A stretch of DNA of 44,301 bases from an uncultured Amphritea sp. (GCF_937127095.1 NZ_CAKZLP010000025.1:1-44301); one strand, 5' to 3'; shown: positions 1-8,987, counted from the stretch's first letter. The notes: a model not told the origin generated them from the letters alone. Made by a program: numbers and translations.

Positions 1-27
1 AAAATTAGCGATGATGAGGTCGTGACT

Positions 28-450
28 GTGAGTAAATTTGCTGCCAAAGCTATTTCTACCCTGTTTGCTGTAGCACTGGGTTTTCTGGCCACTTCAACGA
101 TGGCCAACACTGATAATGATGCAATCATAGAACGTATCCAGAAAGTGGGGTCGGTCTGTGTCGAAGGTGATGACTGTGGTGGCGCTGCCGCCCCTGTTGC
201 CGCAGCCGGAGCACGTTCCGGTACTGATGTCTACAATGCAAGCTGTGCTGCCTGCCACGCTTCCGGGGTTCTACAAGCACCTAAGTTTGGCACCAGTGAC
301 TGGACTGACCGTGCGACCAAAGGTCTTGAGACTCTGGTTAGCAACGCCATTAACGGTATCAATGCAATGCCTCCCCGCGGCACGTGTGCAAGCTGTTCTG
401 ATGAAGAGATCCATGCGGCTGTTCAATACATGGTTGATAGCGCTAAATAA
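28..450 (+). CDS. Cytochrome c5-type monohaem cytochrome c
   Basis: Small periplasmic electron carrier. The start is taken as GTG at 28, because GAGGT at 16-20 lies 7 bases upstream; an in-frame GTG at 22 would leave a spacer of one base. The product is 140 residues. It has a signal peptide (about residues 1-26, ending in an Ala-Asn site), a low-complexity Ala/Pro linker, then the haem site CAACH at about 73-77 and the axial Met in NAMPP at about 114. The TCASC pair of cysteines near the C-terminus is typical of the cytochrome c5 family. It faces rep across a shared terminator. The exact redox partner cannot be read from sequence. The promoter lies outside the window. Confidence 0.9.
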   Translation: MSKFAAKAISTLFAVALGFLATSTMANTDNDAIIERIQKVGSVCVEGDDCGGAAAPVAAAGARSGTDVYNASCAACHASGVLQAPKFGTSDWTDRATKGLETLVSNAINGINAMPPRGTCASCSDEEIHAAVQYMVDSAK

Positions 451-463
451 TCTCAGCTAAATT

Positions 464-491
464 AAAAAAGGCCGCATCAGCGGCCTTTTTT
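464..491. terminator. Bidirectional intrinsic terminator between cytochrome c5 and rep
   Basis: GGCCGC (470-475), loop ATCA, GCGGCC (480-485), flanked by six A on the left and six T on the right. The symmetric A/T tracts let it stop transcripts from both converging genes. Confidence 0.93.
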
Positions 492-505
492 ATAACTTAC
501 CTTTC

Positions 506-2521
506 TCACAGATCATCCAATAAGCCTCGCAGCCCACTCAGGGTCGCGTTGCCCCGCGCTTTATTAGCGACTTCACACACTTCACCACGCCCCTCATATA
601 CCAGATCATCCTCCGGCAGCTCATCGAGGAAACGACTTGGCTGACAATCGATCAACTCACCAAATTGTTTTCGCTTGCGTGCCAGGGTCATAGTAAGTGT
701 CTGCTTTGCCCGGGTAATACCCACATAGGCCAGCCGCCGCTCCTCTTCAATATCACCGTTTTCGATGCTATTTCGGTGGGGCAGAATCTCCTCTTCCATC
801 CCCATCAGGTAGACATGGTTGAACTCCAGCCCTTTGGATGCATGCAGGGTCATCAATTGCACCCGGTCAGAATCATCCTCCTCTTCCTGCCGTTCCATAA
901 TATCCATCAGCACCAGCCGGGCAATAGCTTCCCGAATACCCGCTTCAGGATCATCCTCCTGCAAACGTACTAACGTATTACGCAGTGAATCGACCAGAAT
1001 CCAGACGTTTTGCATCCGCCGTTCGGCAATCGTATCACTGGAACTGTTCTGGGCAATCCAGCCAGCAAAATCGATATCCTCTATCATTTTGCGCACCGCA
1101 TCGATAGGGTCTCCCCGCTCGCACTGCTGATAGATCCCTTCCAGCCAGTTTTTAAAACGCTGCAACCGTTCAACCTGCGCGGGCTTCAACACCTGTTCCA
1201 GCCCTAATTCGCTACAGGCATTGAAGAGACTGGTCTGGCGTTCAGAGGCATACTCACCAAGCCCCTGCAAGGTCGTGTGGCCAATCTCCCGGCGCGGCAG
1301 GTTGATAATTCTCAGGAAGGCGTTGTCGTCATCCGGATTTACCAGCACTTTCATATAAGACATGATGTCTTTAATCTCTGCACGGCCAAAAAAGGAGGTA
1401 CCGCCACTCAGCTTATAGGGCACCTGATAGCTTTGCAGCTTGAGCTCCAGCAGTCGGGCCTGGTGGTTACCCCGGTAGAGAATGGCAAAATCCTTAAACG
1501 GATAGCGCTTACGCAGGTGCAGGTCCAGTATTTCGGTGGCGATCCGCTCACACTCAGCATCTTCGTTTCGGGTAAAGACTACCCGAATCGGATCACCAAA
1601 CCCCATATCACTCCAGAGCGTTTTGTCGAATACGTGGGGGTTATTGGAGATCACCGTGTTGGCCGCTTTAAGAATACGCCCTGTCGAACGATAGTTCTGT
1701 TCCAGCTTGACCACTTTCAGCGAGGGGAAATCATGCTGTAACTGCACCAGGTTTTCCGGACGGGCACCGCGCCAGGAGTAGATCGACTGATCATCATCGC
1801 CCACCACCGTGAGCATTCCCCGGGTACCCACCAGCATCTTAACCAGCAGGTACTGGGTGATATTGGTATCCTGATACTCATCCACCAACAGATAACGAAT
1901 TTTATGCTGCCAGCGTTCAAGAATATCCCCATGATTGATGAACAGCTGTACCGGCAGCAAAATCAGATCATCAAAATCCACGGCATTGTAGGCTTTCAGG
2001 CTTTTCTGATAGGCCTCATAGGCTCTGGCAGCAAGCACATCCGCCGGGCCCTGGGCTTTTGCCAAAGCCTGATCAGGCCCGAGCATATCGTTCTTCCAGT
2101 TTGAGATCGTACTCTGGATAAAATCAAGCTGGTCGGTCTCTTCGTTGTGATGCAACAACAGACTTTTTAACAGCGCCTTACTGTCCTGATCATCAAACAG
2201 CGAAAAGCCCGCTTTAAACCCCAGCGTCTTATGCTCTTTACGAATGATGTTTAGCCCGAGGTTGTGAAAGGTAGAGACAGTGAGCCCGCGGGTAGCATTG
2301 CCTTTGACCAACGAATTAACACGTTCCTTCATCTCACGGGACGCTTTATTGGTAAATGTCACCGCCGCAATGTTATGCGCTTTAATACCGCAGGTCTCAA
2401 TCAGATAAGCGATCTTGCGGGTGATTACACTGGTTTTACCAGAGCCAGCGCCGGCCAGAACCAACAGCGGCCCGCTGATATAGTCGACAGCTTCTCGCTG
2501 TTTAGGATTAAGTCTCGACAT
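506..2521 (-). CDS. rep: ATP-dependent DNA helicase Rep (SF1A, UvrD/Rep family)
   Basis: 3'-5' DNA helicase that helps replication forks past bound proteins. The 671 residues match the usual length of Rep (about 670). Seen in order: Q-motif region with NPKQREAV at the N-terminus, Walker A AGAGSGKT at 23-30, motif Ia TFTNKA, Walker B DEYQDTN at 214-220, motif III GDDDQSIYSWRGA at about 241-253, motif IV QNYRST, motif V TLHASKGLEF and motif VI VGITRAK. The N-terminus begins directly with the Q-motif as in known Rep, supporting this start, although no strong Shine-Dalgarno is visible. Rep rather than UvrD is favoured by the short C-terminal tail and the starting sequence. It converges on the cytochrome c5 gene. 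Confidence 0.96.
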   Translation of the reverse strand: MSRLNPKQREAVDYISGPLLVLAGAGSGKTSVITRKIAYLIETCGIKAHNIAAVTFTNKASREMKERVNSLVKGNATRGLTVSTFHNLGLNIIRKEHKTLGFKAGFSLFDDQDSKALLKSLLLHHNEETDQLDFIQSTISNWKNDMLGPDQALAKAQGPADVLAARAYEAYQKSLKAYNAVDFDDLILLPVQLFINHGDILERWQHKIRYLLVDEYQDTNITQYLLVKMLVGTRGMLTVVGDDDQSIYSWRGARPENLVQLQHDFPSLKVVKLEQNYRSTGRILKAANTVISNNPHVFDKTLWSDMGFGDPIRVVFTRNEDAECERIATEILDLHLRKRYPFKDFAILYRGNHQARLLELKLQSYQVPYKLSGGTSFFGRAEIKDIMSYMKVLVNPDDDNAFLRIINLPRREIGHTTLQGLGEYASERQTSLFNACSELGLEQVLKPAQVERLQRFKNWLEGIYQQCERGDPIDAVRKMIEDIDFAGWIAQNSSSDTIAERRMQNVWILVDSLRNTLVRLQEDDPEAGIREAIARLVLMDIMERQEEEDDSDRVQLMTLHASKGLEFNHVYLMGMEEEILPHRNSIENGDIEEERRLAYVGITRAKQTLTMTLARKRKQFGELIDCQPSRFLDELPEDDLVYEGRGEVCEVANKARGNATLSGLRGLLDDL

Positions 2522-2640
2522 GATAAATACTAACTCTGACGGCTAAAGTTTTGTTTGCATCCGGCCGATAGCGTACGGTTGGCAACCGCACAAAAAATAA
2601 AAAAAACGACCTAATCACTTGTTTTAGAAGAAAAAATGAT

Positions 2641-2654
2641 CAAACAAGTGTTTG
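2641..2654 (+). promoter_or_regulatory. PsrA-type operator candidate CAAAC-N4-GTTTG
   Basis: CAAAC AAGT GTTTG is a perfect inverted repeat (TCAAAC/GTTTGA if extended by one base). It fits the published PsrA (TetR-family fatty-acid-responsive regulator) motif [GC]AAAC-N2-4-GTTT[GC]. Its right half overlaps the best -35 candidate for the downstream EAL gene. A second, wider repeat CACTTGTTT (2616-2624) / AAACAAGTG (2642-2650) overlaps it. Identity of the binding protein is inferred. Confidence 0.5.
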
Positions 2655-2679
2655 ACTGCTGAGTGCAGCGTGATACTCT
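2652..2679 (+). promoter_or_regulatory. Candidate sigma-70 promoter of the GGDEF-EAL gene
   Basis: TTGACT (2652-2657) is a good -35; TACTCT (2674-2679) is a moderate -10 at 16 bases spacing. It would give a leader of about 95 bases before the ATG at 2782. The rest of the 2522-2781 gap shows nothing further I can support. Confidence 0.4.
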
Positions 2680-2781
2680 TAAAATGCATACAGGACGACA
2701 ATTATCGCATGGAATGAATTGTCTTATCAGTAGATCAGTGGGAATAAACAGGATCGTTTACTCTCAGGTAGTAGATTCGAT

Positions 2782-4521
2782 ATGTTATCTGTAGCTCCTA
2801 ACAGTCCAACATCTGTTGAGTGCCTGATCATTGATAGCTGCGGCTTTGATACCTCAGGGGTCGTCAAGCACCTGCAACAGCATCAATGCAGCACTCAACA
2901 ATGCAGTTTTGATCTGGCTACTGACCGTTTAGAACACACCGATTTCAAACTGATTTTCCTGCATACCTGCTTTACAGACACCAATGCGCTCTCTGAGCTG
3001 CACTATCTACGCCAGCAGCACCCCCATATTCCAGTCATTCTATTTGATGAAAATCTTGATTATGAGCGCATTGATGAATCTATGCTCTGGCGGGCTAACG
3101 ACTTTATCTGCCCATCAAAGGTAACCGATGAAACCGTTGAGAGAGTGCTTCGCTACAATCTTAAAATTCATCAGTACCATACTGAAATTGAGCGCCTGAA
3201 TCAGCTCGACCCCTTAACCGGCATGATTAACCGACAGCAGTTCCACAAAGAGTTATCAGAACAGCTGAAACAGCTTAGAAAAAATGAATCGGCCAGTCAC
3301 TTCGCCTTAATCAGTATTGATCTGGATGGTTTCCGCCGATTTAATAATATTAACGGCTACTCAGCCGGTGACATGGTCGTCAGGGAGATGAGTAAGCGCT
3401 TAGCTGAACTGGCTCCCGGACTGATCTGCCGACAGGGGAATGATGAGTTTATTATGTTGCTGGAAGTTACTGCCAGTGCCAATCTTCTACAACATGTCAC
3501 GCTAATCTGCAATCAGATTCTCCACAGTCTGACTGAACCCTACAACCATCATGAACTGGAAGTCATCCTGCCCTGCAGTATCGGGGTAGCCCTGGCGCCA
3601 GAACACAGTTGTGAGACTGACAACCTTATCAATCAGGCGACCCAGGCCAGAATAAAAGCAAAAGAAAACAGCAGCTGCAGCTATATCGTTTTCGATCAGA
3701 AATATCATTTGTCGAATGAGCCCCATGTCGCTATCGAACCTGAGTTGATCAGCGCTATCCGCCGTAACGAGTTTGAGCTGTTCTACCAGCCCCGGGTAGA
3801 TATTCTGTCGGGCAAGATTATTGGCGCAGAGGGACTGATTCGCTGGCGTCATCCGCAAAAAGGGTTGATCTATCCCGACGTGTTTATCCCCACCGCTGAA
3901 CGGACAGGTCTGATTGTACCGATCGGCTACTGGGTCATCCAACAGGCTGGGGAAGATATCCAGCGACTATTAGCCAGCAATCTGGAGATTAAACGCCTGA
4001 GCATTAACCTCTCTTTCAGGCAATTTCAGGACAGCTATCTGTGCCGCACGATTCAGCGACTGATCGAGAAGTATTCTATCGACACCTCTATTCTGGAGTT
4101 TGAATTAACCGAGTCGGCCCTGTTTAATAATGAACTGCATGTCCGGGAGGGCATTGAAGAGCTTCATAAGCTGGGTATCAACTTCTCACTGGACGACTTC
4201 GGTACCGGCTACTCCTCATTTTCTCTGTTGCAAAAACTGCCCATCAGCAGCCTGAAAATTGACCGTTCATTTGTCTCCGGCGTGAATAACAGCCCTGATG
4301 ACCGGGAGATCGTCAAAGCTCTCATCCGCCTCGCTCACAGCCTCAACAAAGAGGTTATCGCGGAAGGCGTCGAGACCCTGCAGCAACTCAATTTCCTCGC
4401 CAGTTACGGTTGCCATCAGGCACAGGGCTATCTCTACAGCAAACCGGTCCCCTATGAAGAGTTCAAACACCTGCTGGAAAATGGCTATGAGATCACAGGG
4501 GTGAGCGCCGCAAACCTATAG
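2782..4521 (+). CDS. Pseudo-receiver/GGDEF(degenerate)/EAL protein, probable c-di-GMP phosphodiesterase
   Basis: 579 residues, no membrane segment. Residues 10-130 look like a receiver fold, but the phospho-acceptor Asp position reads FLHTC and the usual Lys-Pro is missing, so it is probably not phosphorylated. Residues 140-305 form a GGDEF domain whose signature is GNDEF (219-223); with Asn in place of the second Gly it is probably not a cyclase and may bind GTP or act as a regulator. The EAL domain (about 318-570) has EGL for EAL (350-352) but keeps NLSFRQF, ELTES, LDDFGTGYSSF, KIDRSF, AEGVET and QAQGY, the expected metal and catalytic residues. I infer an active phosphodiesterase under N-terminal control. 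Its 3' end overlaps comM by 29 bases on the opposite strand. Confidence 0.88.
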   Translation: MLSVAPNSPTSVECLIIDSCGFDTSGVVKHLQQHQCSTQQCSFDLATDRLEHTDFKLIFLHTCFTDTNALSELHYLRQQHPHIPVILFDENLDYERIDESMLWRANDFICPSKVTDETVERVLRYNLKIHQYHTEIERLNQLDPLTGMINRQQFHKELSEQLKQLRKNESASHFALISIDLDGFRRFNNINGYSAGDMVVREMSKRLAELAPGLICRQGNDEFIMLLEVTASANLLQHVTLICNQILHSLTEPYNHHELEVILPCSIGVALAPEHSCETDNLINQATQARIKAKENSSCSYIVFDQKYHLSNEPHVAIEPELISAIRRNEFELFYQPRVDILSGKIIGAEGLIRWRHPQKGLIYPDVFIPTAERTGLIVPIGYWVIQQAGEDIQRLLASNLEIKRLSINLSFRQFQDSYLCRTIQRLIEKYSIDTSILEFELTESALFNNELHVREGIEELHKLGINFSLDDFGTGYSSFSLLQKLPISSLKIDRSFVSGVNNSPDDREIVKALIRLAHSLNKEVIAEGVETLQQLNFLASYGCHQAQGYLYSKPVPYEEFKHLLENGYEITGVSAANL

Positions 4522-5998
4522 CCTCCAGGAGCGCGGCATTGTTTATGTCCAGCTCGCCTTTCAGATCCGCAATGGTTCTGGAGACCTTCAGCACCCGGTG
4601 TGCTGCCCGGGCAGATAAACCCATTTTACTCATCGCCTGCATCAACAGCTGTTCCTGTTCCTGTCCGAGTTTACAATACTGTTCCAGACCTTTTACGTTC
4701 AACTGATCGTTGATGCAGCCCTGACGCTGTTGCTGGATTGTCCGGGCACTGACCACCCGCTCTCTGATCTGCAGGCTACTTTCGCTGGTTTCGGCGGGCC
4801 CCATGAGTTGTTCAGGTGTCAGCCCCGGCACCCAGCTTTGCAGGTCGATGCGATCCAGCAATGGCCCTGAAATTTTCGCCTGATAACGCTGCACCTGATC
4901 CGGGGTACAGCGACACCGGCCACTCTGATCTCCCCGATAACCGCAGGGGCAGGGATTCATCGCGGCAATCAGCTGAAACCGGGCTGGAAAACTGGTTTGC
5001 AGCGCCGCACGGGAGATGTTGATCACCCCCGATTCCAGCGGTTCGCGCATCACCTCCAGTACCTGTCGGCTGTATTCAGGCAGCTCATCGAGGAACAACA
5101 CCCCCTGATGAGCCAGAGATATCTCCCCGGGACGGGGATTACTCCCACCACCCACCAGTGCCACCGCTGATGCGGTGTGATGGGGTGTACGAAAAGGACG
5201 AATGCCTGCGAAAAGACTTTTTTCTTTCACCCCGGCAATAGAGTAGATTGCCGCAATATCCAGCAACTCATCGGACTCAAGCGGCGGTAAAATACCCGGC
5301 AGGCGGCTGGCAAGCATACTTTTTCCACTTCCCGGCGGGCCACAGAGCAATAGATTGTGTCCGCCTCCGGCAGCAATTTCTAAGGCTCTTTTGGCCTGAA
5401 ACTGCCCGCGTACATCCGCCATATCTGCATCGGTAAAATTATCTACCCGCCACTCAGATGGGGTTGCCGGTTCCTGCAGGCTGGCACCGGCAAGATGATT
5501 ACTTACCTCCAACAGCGACCTTGCACCAAAAAAACGCAGTCCGGTGACCAGCCCCGCTTCCCGAACATTGTCAGAGGCAACCCAGAGACTACGGCCGGCG
5601 TTGCGGCAACTCAGTGCAACAGGCAACACGCCGGAAACCGGTCGCAGATCCCCTGACAGCGCCAGCTCAGCTAAAAACTCATAATGATCAGCGCTGTTTT
5701 GTGGCAACTGTCCACTAGCGATGAGAATGCCAACCGCAATTGCCAGATCATAACGCCCACCCTCTTTAGGCAGATCAGCAGGCGCGAGATTGACGGTGAT
5801 ACGCCGGGCTGGAAACTCAAAACCGCAATTCAGCAGCGAGCTGCGAACCCGTTCACGACTCTCCTTTACACCGGTTTCCGGCATCCCCACGATTGAAAAA
5901 CTGGGCAGACCGCCCGAAAGATGAACCTCCACCGCGACGGGTGGGGATTGAATACCGAGCTGTGCCCGGGTGTGTACTATTGCCAGTGCCATACGCAT
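4493..5998 (-). CDS. comM: ComM/YifB-family AAA+ ATPase (Mg-chelatase-like)
   Basis: ComM is a hexameric helicase that promotes branch migration during natural transformation, acting on incoming DNA in the cytoplasm. The 501 residues match the family. An N-terminal LonC-like domain (1-170, with VEVHLSGGLPSFSIVGMPE) is followed by the ATPase core: Walker A GPPGSGKS at 220-227, Walker B LFLDELPE near 300, the Cys cluster NPCPCGYRGD, and the C-terminal Mg-chelatase domain with GLSARAAHRVLKVSRTIADL. Family members usually begin near the second Met (5992), which also has AGGGA 9 bases upstream, so the true start may be 5992. It is the last gene of a minus-strand group with ubiK and the degenerate GGDEF-EAL gene, 52 bases after the latter. 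Confidence 0.93.
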   Translation of the reverse strand: MRMALAIVHTRAQLGIQSPPVAVEVHLSGGLPSFSIVGMPETGVKESRERVRSSLLNCGFEFPARRITVNLAPADLPKEGGRYDLAIAVGILIASGQLPQNSADHYEFLAELALSGDLRPVSGVLPVALSCRNAGRSLWVASDNVREAGLVTGLRFFGARSLLEVSNHLAGASLQEPATPSEWRVDNFTDADMADVRGQFQAKRALEIAAGGGHNLLLCGPPGSGKSMLASRLPGILPPLESDELLDIAAIYSIAGVKEKSLFAGIRPFRTPHHTASAVALVGGGSNPRPGEISLAHQGVLFLDELPEYSRQVLEVMREPLESGVINISRAALQTSFPARFQLIAAMNPCPCGYRGDQSGRCRCTPDQVQRYQAKISGPLLDRIDLQSWVPGLTPEQLMGPAETSESSLQIRERVVSARTIQQQRQGCINDQLNVKGLEQYCKLGQEQEQLLMQAMSKMGLSARAAHRVLKVSRTIADLKGELDINNAALLEAIGLRRSPL

Positions 5999-6050
5999 CC
6001 ATCCCTGGATTATAGTTTCAGACTGTTAACACCTCAGTCTGTTCTGTTAT

Positions 6051-7967
6051 TCAATGCTCCAGATCTAATCGCTCAATCAGCTGTTCCAGCGTCAGATCCC
6101 GGCCGACATACTTACCACTCATGCGCAAACACCCTTGCTGTGTCAGCCGGGTCATCTGTCCAGTGGTACGTACGCCCTCTGCCATGACGTCAAGATCATT
6201 GTCCCGCGCCATCGTGATGAAGTCTTCGACATCACGGACATAGTAATCATCGCGCATTTGTTGCTCAACCAGATGCGCGTTCAGCAGCAACATATCGGGA
6301 TACAACTGAGTCGGTAGCCGCTCAATTGGATGCTGCTGCGGGTCCAGTAAAATCAGCACACCCTGCGCTTTAAGCTCTTCAATCTCGTCCGGAAACAGCT
6401 GCAGCTGGACATAATTTAAAATAATCATCAGCCGCTGCGGCGGTATGCCCGCTTTAACCATCTGCCGAATCAGATGTTCGATAACATCGGCGGCAAACAA
6501 CTCTTCATCCTGTAGGCGGATACAGAGATTATGAAACTGATCAAAACCACTCCAGAGTTTGATCATCGGTGCCAACTGACGTTCCAGTTGCTGATGGTAA
6601 TCCTGTAACAGACCATAACGGGACAGCTGAGCGATAAACTGCCCCGGTGATAAAACACCCTGCTGCGGATGATTCAGCGACAAGGACACTTCAGCGGCCG
6701 CCAGATGATGCTCAGCGAGTGAGTAAACCGGATTGAACCTTAGCTGCAACCAGCCCTCAGAGACGGCCTGACTGAGGGTATCACGACTTAAAACCGTGCC
6801 ACTTCCCAATGACGCATCATAAAGACGAAAGCCGTTATGACTATCCGGCGTGCGCAACACCAGCCGCGCCCGGTCGAGCATCAGTTCAGCACTGATTCCG
6901 CCGTTTTCGACCAGCACACCACCCATCGCATGAGCGAATGATATCGCCTCGCCCTCGACGTCAACAGGCTCCAGCAGCCCGACCGAAATTCGCTCAGCAA
7001 ACTGCTCCAGCGTCATCTCATCAGGACAATCTTCCAGCACAAAGACAAAGTTATGTTCCTGATCCACCGCCAGCAGGTCGGTCTCACGCACCTGTGCGCT
7101 GAGTCGCGCAGCAAGCGCTGCAGCAATCTGACCGGTCTCCTGACCATCAGTGTCGAGCTGAAGCAATATCAACCCTCGCCCCCGATGCCCCAGGCTATCT
7201 TTCAACAGTTGCTGATTTAGCTGATCCAGCAGCATAAATTCATCAGGCAAACCCGTCAGCGCATCATAACTGGCATGGTTATAACGATGCTGATCGCGAT
7301 AAGAACTGCTGATATCGGAGAACTGGGCGACAAAACCATCGATCTCGCCACTCTCGTCTCGCTGTGCCATCAGGGTGTACCAGGCAGGATAACTATGGCC
7401 ATCTTTATGCCGGTTCCACAACTCACCTTCCCAGAACCCCCGAAACATCAGTTGTTGCCAAAGATGATCAAACAGTTCAGTGGCGATCTCCCGGTTAGTG
7501 ACAATGCCGGGCCCCTGACCCACAACATCCTCAAAAGAGAAACCACTGACATCAGAAAAGCCCGGATTCACCCGATAGATGCGATTTTCCTCATCCAGCA
7601 ACATAACCGCCTGAGGGGTATAGTCAAACAGGCCTTCCTCAGGATGCTGAGCAAACACTCTACCCGCTGCCTGCCCGCTGCGCATCGCATTGACAATATA
7701 CAGCCCGGCCACCGGATTCCAGAAGATCTCTAACTGCAGCCAGAGGTTATGATCTTCGACAAAAGGTTGCCAGGATAACGTTGCGGTCCCCTTTGAACGC
7801 GCCAGCATCATGCCATGTCGCAATTCAAACAGCGCTTCTTCAGAGTGCACCCGGGCCAGCGGAATCCCGGTCACCTCTCCCTGCCAGCCAAGCATGCCGA
7901 GATATTCCTGAGTCGCAAACTGATAACTCAGGTCAGGCAGAATGCAGGCGTACATCGGCAGATGCAT
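6051..7967 (-). CDS. PAS-GGDEF-EAL protein with both catalytic domains degenerate
   Basis: 638 residues, soluble. Residues 1-95 resemble a weak PAS-like fold; 115-222 is a clear PAS domain (NPGFSDVSGFSFEDVVGQGP). DALTGLPDEF at about 235-244 marks the GGDEF domain, but the signature loop reads QEHNFVFVL instead of GGDEF and the metal-binding Asp region is altered. The EAL domain (about 400-635) has EVS for EAL. ELTES is replaced by ILNYV and DDFG by LDPQQ. The catalytic Lys and final Gln are also lost, although AEGV remains. It is therefore predicted to be enzymatically dead and to act as a sensor, scaffold or ligand receptor. Start supported by AAGGAG five bases upstream. It lies 21 bases after ubiK and 52 before comM, likely co-transcribed. 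Confidence 0.88.
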   Translation of the reverse strand: MHLPMYACILPDLSYQFATQEYLGMLGWQGEVTGIPLARVHSEEALFELRHGMMLARSKGTATLSWQPFVEDHNLWLQLEIFWNPVAGLYIVNAMRSGQAAGRVFAQHPEEGLFDYTPQAVMLLDEENRIYRVNPGFSDVSGFSFEDVVGQGPGIVTNREIATELFDHLWQQLMFRGFWEGELWNRHKDGHSYPAWYTLMAQRDESGEIDGFVAQFSDISSSYRDQHRYNHASYDALTGLPDEFMLLDQLNQQLLKDSLGHRGRGLILLQLDTDGQETGQIAAALAARLSAQVRETDLLAVDQEHNFVFVLEDCPDEMTLEQFAERISVGLLEPVDVEGEAISFAHAMGGVLVENGGISAELMLDRARLVLRTPDSHNGFRLYDASLGSGTVLSRDTLSQAVSEGWLQLRFNPVYSLAEHHLAAAEVSLSLNHPQQGVLSPGQFIAQLSRYGLLQDYHQQLERQLAPMIKLWSGFDQFHNLCIRLQDEELFAADVIEHLIRQMVKAGIPPQRLMIILNYVQLQLFPDEIEELKAQGVLILLDPQQHPIERLPTQLYPDMLLLNAHLVEQQMRDDYYVRDVEDFITMARDNDLDVMAEGVRTTGQMTRLTQQGCLRMSGKYVGRDLTLEQLIERLDLEH

Positions 7968-7988
7968 AGGGTCTCCTTAGTGTGTAAT

Positions 7989-8255
7989 TCAGGCGTTATT
8001 GTCAGATTGGCTGAGCATCAGTTCCAAACGCGCTATCTCGGACTGCAACTGCTCCAGTTTAGCCCGACTGCGGGCTAAAACCGCACTCTGCGCATCAAAC
8101 TCGTCGCGGGTGACCAGATCCATCCGCCGGAACGCGCCCTGCAACAGTGCATTGACCTGCTGCTGCATCTCGGGCTCGGCTGTATTCTGCCGGGCCTGTT
8201 CAAACAGTTGTCCGATCTGTTCGCTGATCCCGGCCAGTATTGTGTGATTAATCAT
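7989..8255 (-). CDS. ubiK: Ubiquinone biosynthesis accessory factor UbiK (BMFP/YqiC family)
   Basis: 88-residue coiled-coil protein that in Escherichia coli assists UbiJ in aerobic ubiquinone synthesis. The N-terminal part (ISEQIGQLFEQARQ) is an amphipathic helix; the C-terminal part (about 52-82) is a heptad-rich coiled coil, DEFDAQSAVLARSRAKLEQL, with LEQL and IARLELML repeats. Length and layout match the BMFP family. It is first in the minus-strand group ubiK - GGDEF-EAL - comM and is divergent from glnK. Its promoter must lie in the 8256-8340 part of the shared gap, where I see no convincing -35/-10 pair. Confidence 0.9.
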   Translation of the reverse strand: MINHTILAGISEQIGQLFEQARQNTAEPEMQQQVNALLQGAFRRMDLVTRDEFDAQSAVLARSRAKLEQLQSEIARLELMLSQSDNNA

Positions 8256-8363
8256 ATCTCATATTTCCAAATAATATCCGCAGTCTATCTCAGCTAAGAC
8301 TATACCAATAACCGCACAATAACCCGAATCGCTTTTAGCAAGAATTACACGCGCCACGACCTG

Positions 8364-8380
8364 CGCACCAAAAAAGTGCC
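8364..8380 (+). promoter_or_regulatory. NtrC enhancer site 1 upstream of glnK
   Basis: GCAC (8365-8368), 7-base spacer CAAAAAA, GTGC (8376-8379). This is the GCAC-N7-GTGC dyad of the enterobacterial NtrC consensus. It is about 140 bases upstream of the sigma-54 -12 element. Confidence 0.75.
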
Positions 8381-8397
8381 TGCACAACAATTGTGCA
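8381..8397 (+). promoter_or_regulatory. NtrC enhancer site 2 upstream of glnK
   Basis: TGCACAACAATTGTGCA, a 17-base site with full consensus arms TGCAC...GTGCA and the correct 7-base inner spacing. It is placed directly after site 1, 17 bases centre to centre, as expected for cooperative NtrC dimers about 120 bases upstream of a sigma-54 promoter. Confidence 0.85.
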
Positions 8398-8497
8398 CCA
8401 GCGACTGATCAAGAAACCTCTTCGAATCTATTGAATACCATTAAAAATTCGATCACAAACAAAACAAACCATTGTTTTAATTGAAAAATAATCTTTA

Positions 8498-8513
8498 TGG
8501 CATGTGCAATGCT
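8498..8513 (+). promoter_or_regulatory. Sigma-54 promoter of glnK-amtB
   Basis: TGGCATGTGCAATGCT carries GG (8499-8500) and GC (8511-8512) at the exact -24/-12 spacing. The -24 element is TGGCA-G; the -12 element ATGCT differs from TTGCT in one base. It lies 83 bases before the glnK ATG and, with the two NtrC sites, explains most of the 8256-8595 gap. Confidence 0.85.
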
Positions 8514-8580
8514 TAGTATGGATCAACCGTTTATCGTTGCGCTGATAACCAGCGTAGCTCTTTAAAACAGTTTTACTTAG

Positions 8581-8934
<354 letters not shown>

Positions 8935-8987
8935 CACGTACTTACAACCTAAAAAACAACTCTAAGCGTTTGCTTCAGGGGGAAGTG

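Noticed and set aside
1277..1741. Open frame of 154 codons on the plus strand inside rep
   Set aside because: Fully contained in rep on the opposite strand, with no recognisable domain; a coding shadow.
2684..2794. Short 36-codon frame upstream of and overlapping the first GGDEF-EAL gene
   Set aside because: No ribosome-binding site, begins at about the predicted transcription start, and the translation has no recognisable feature.
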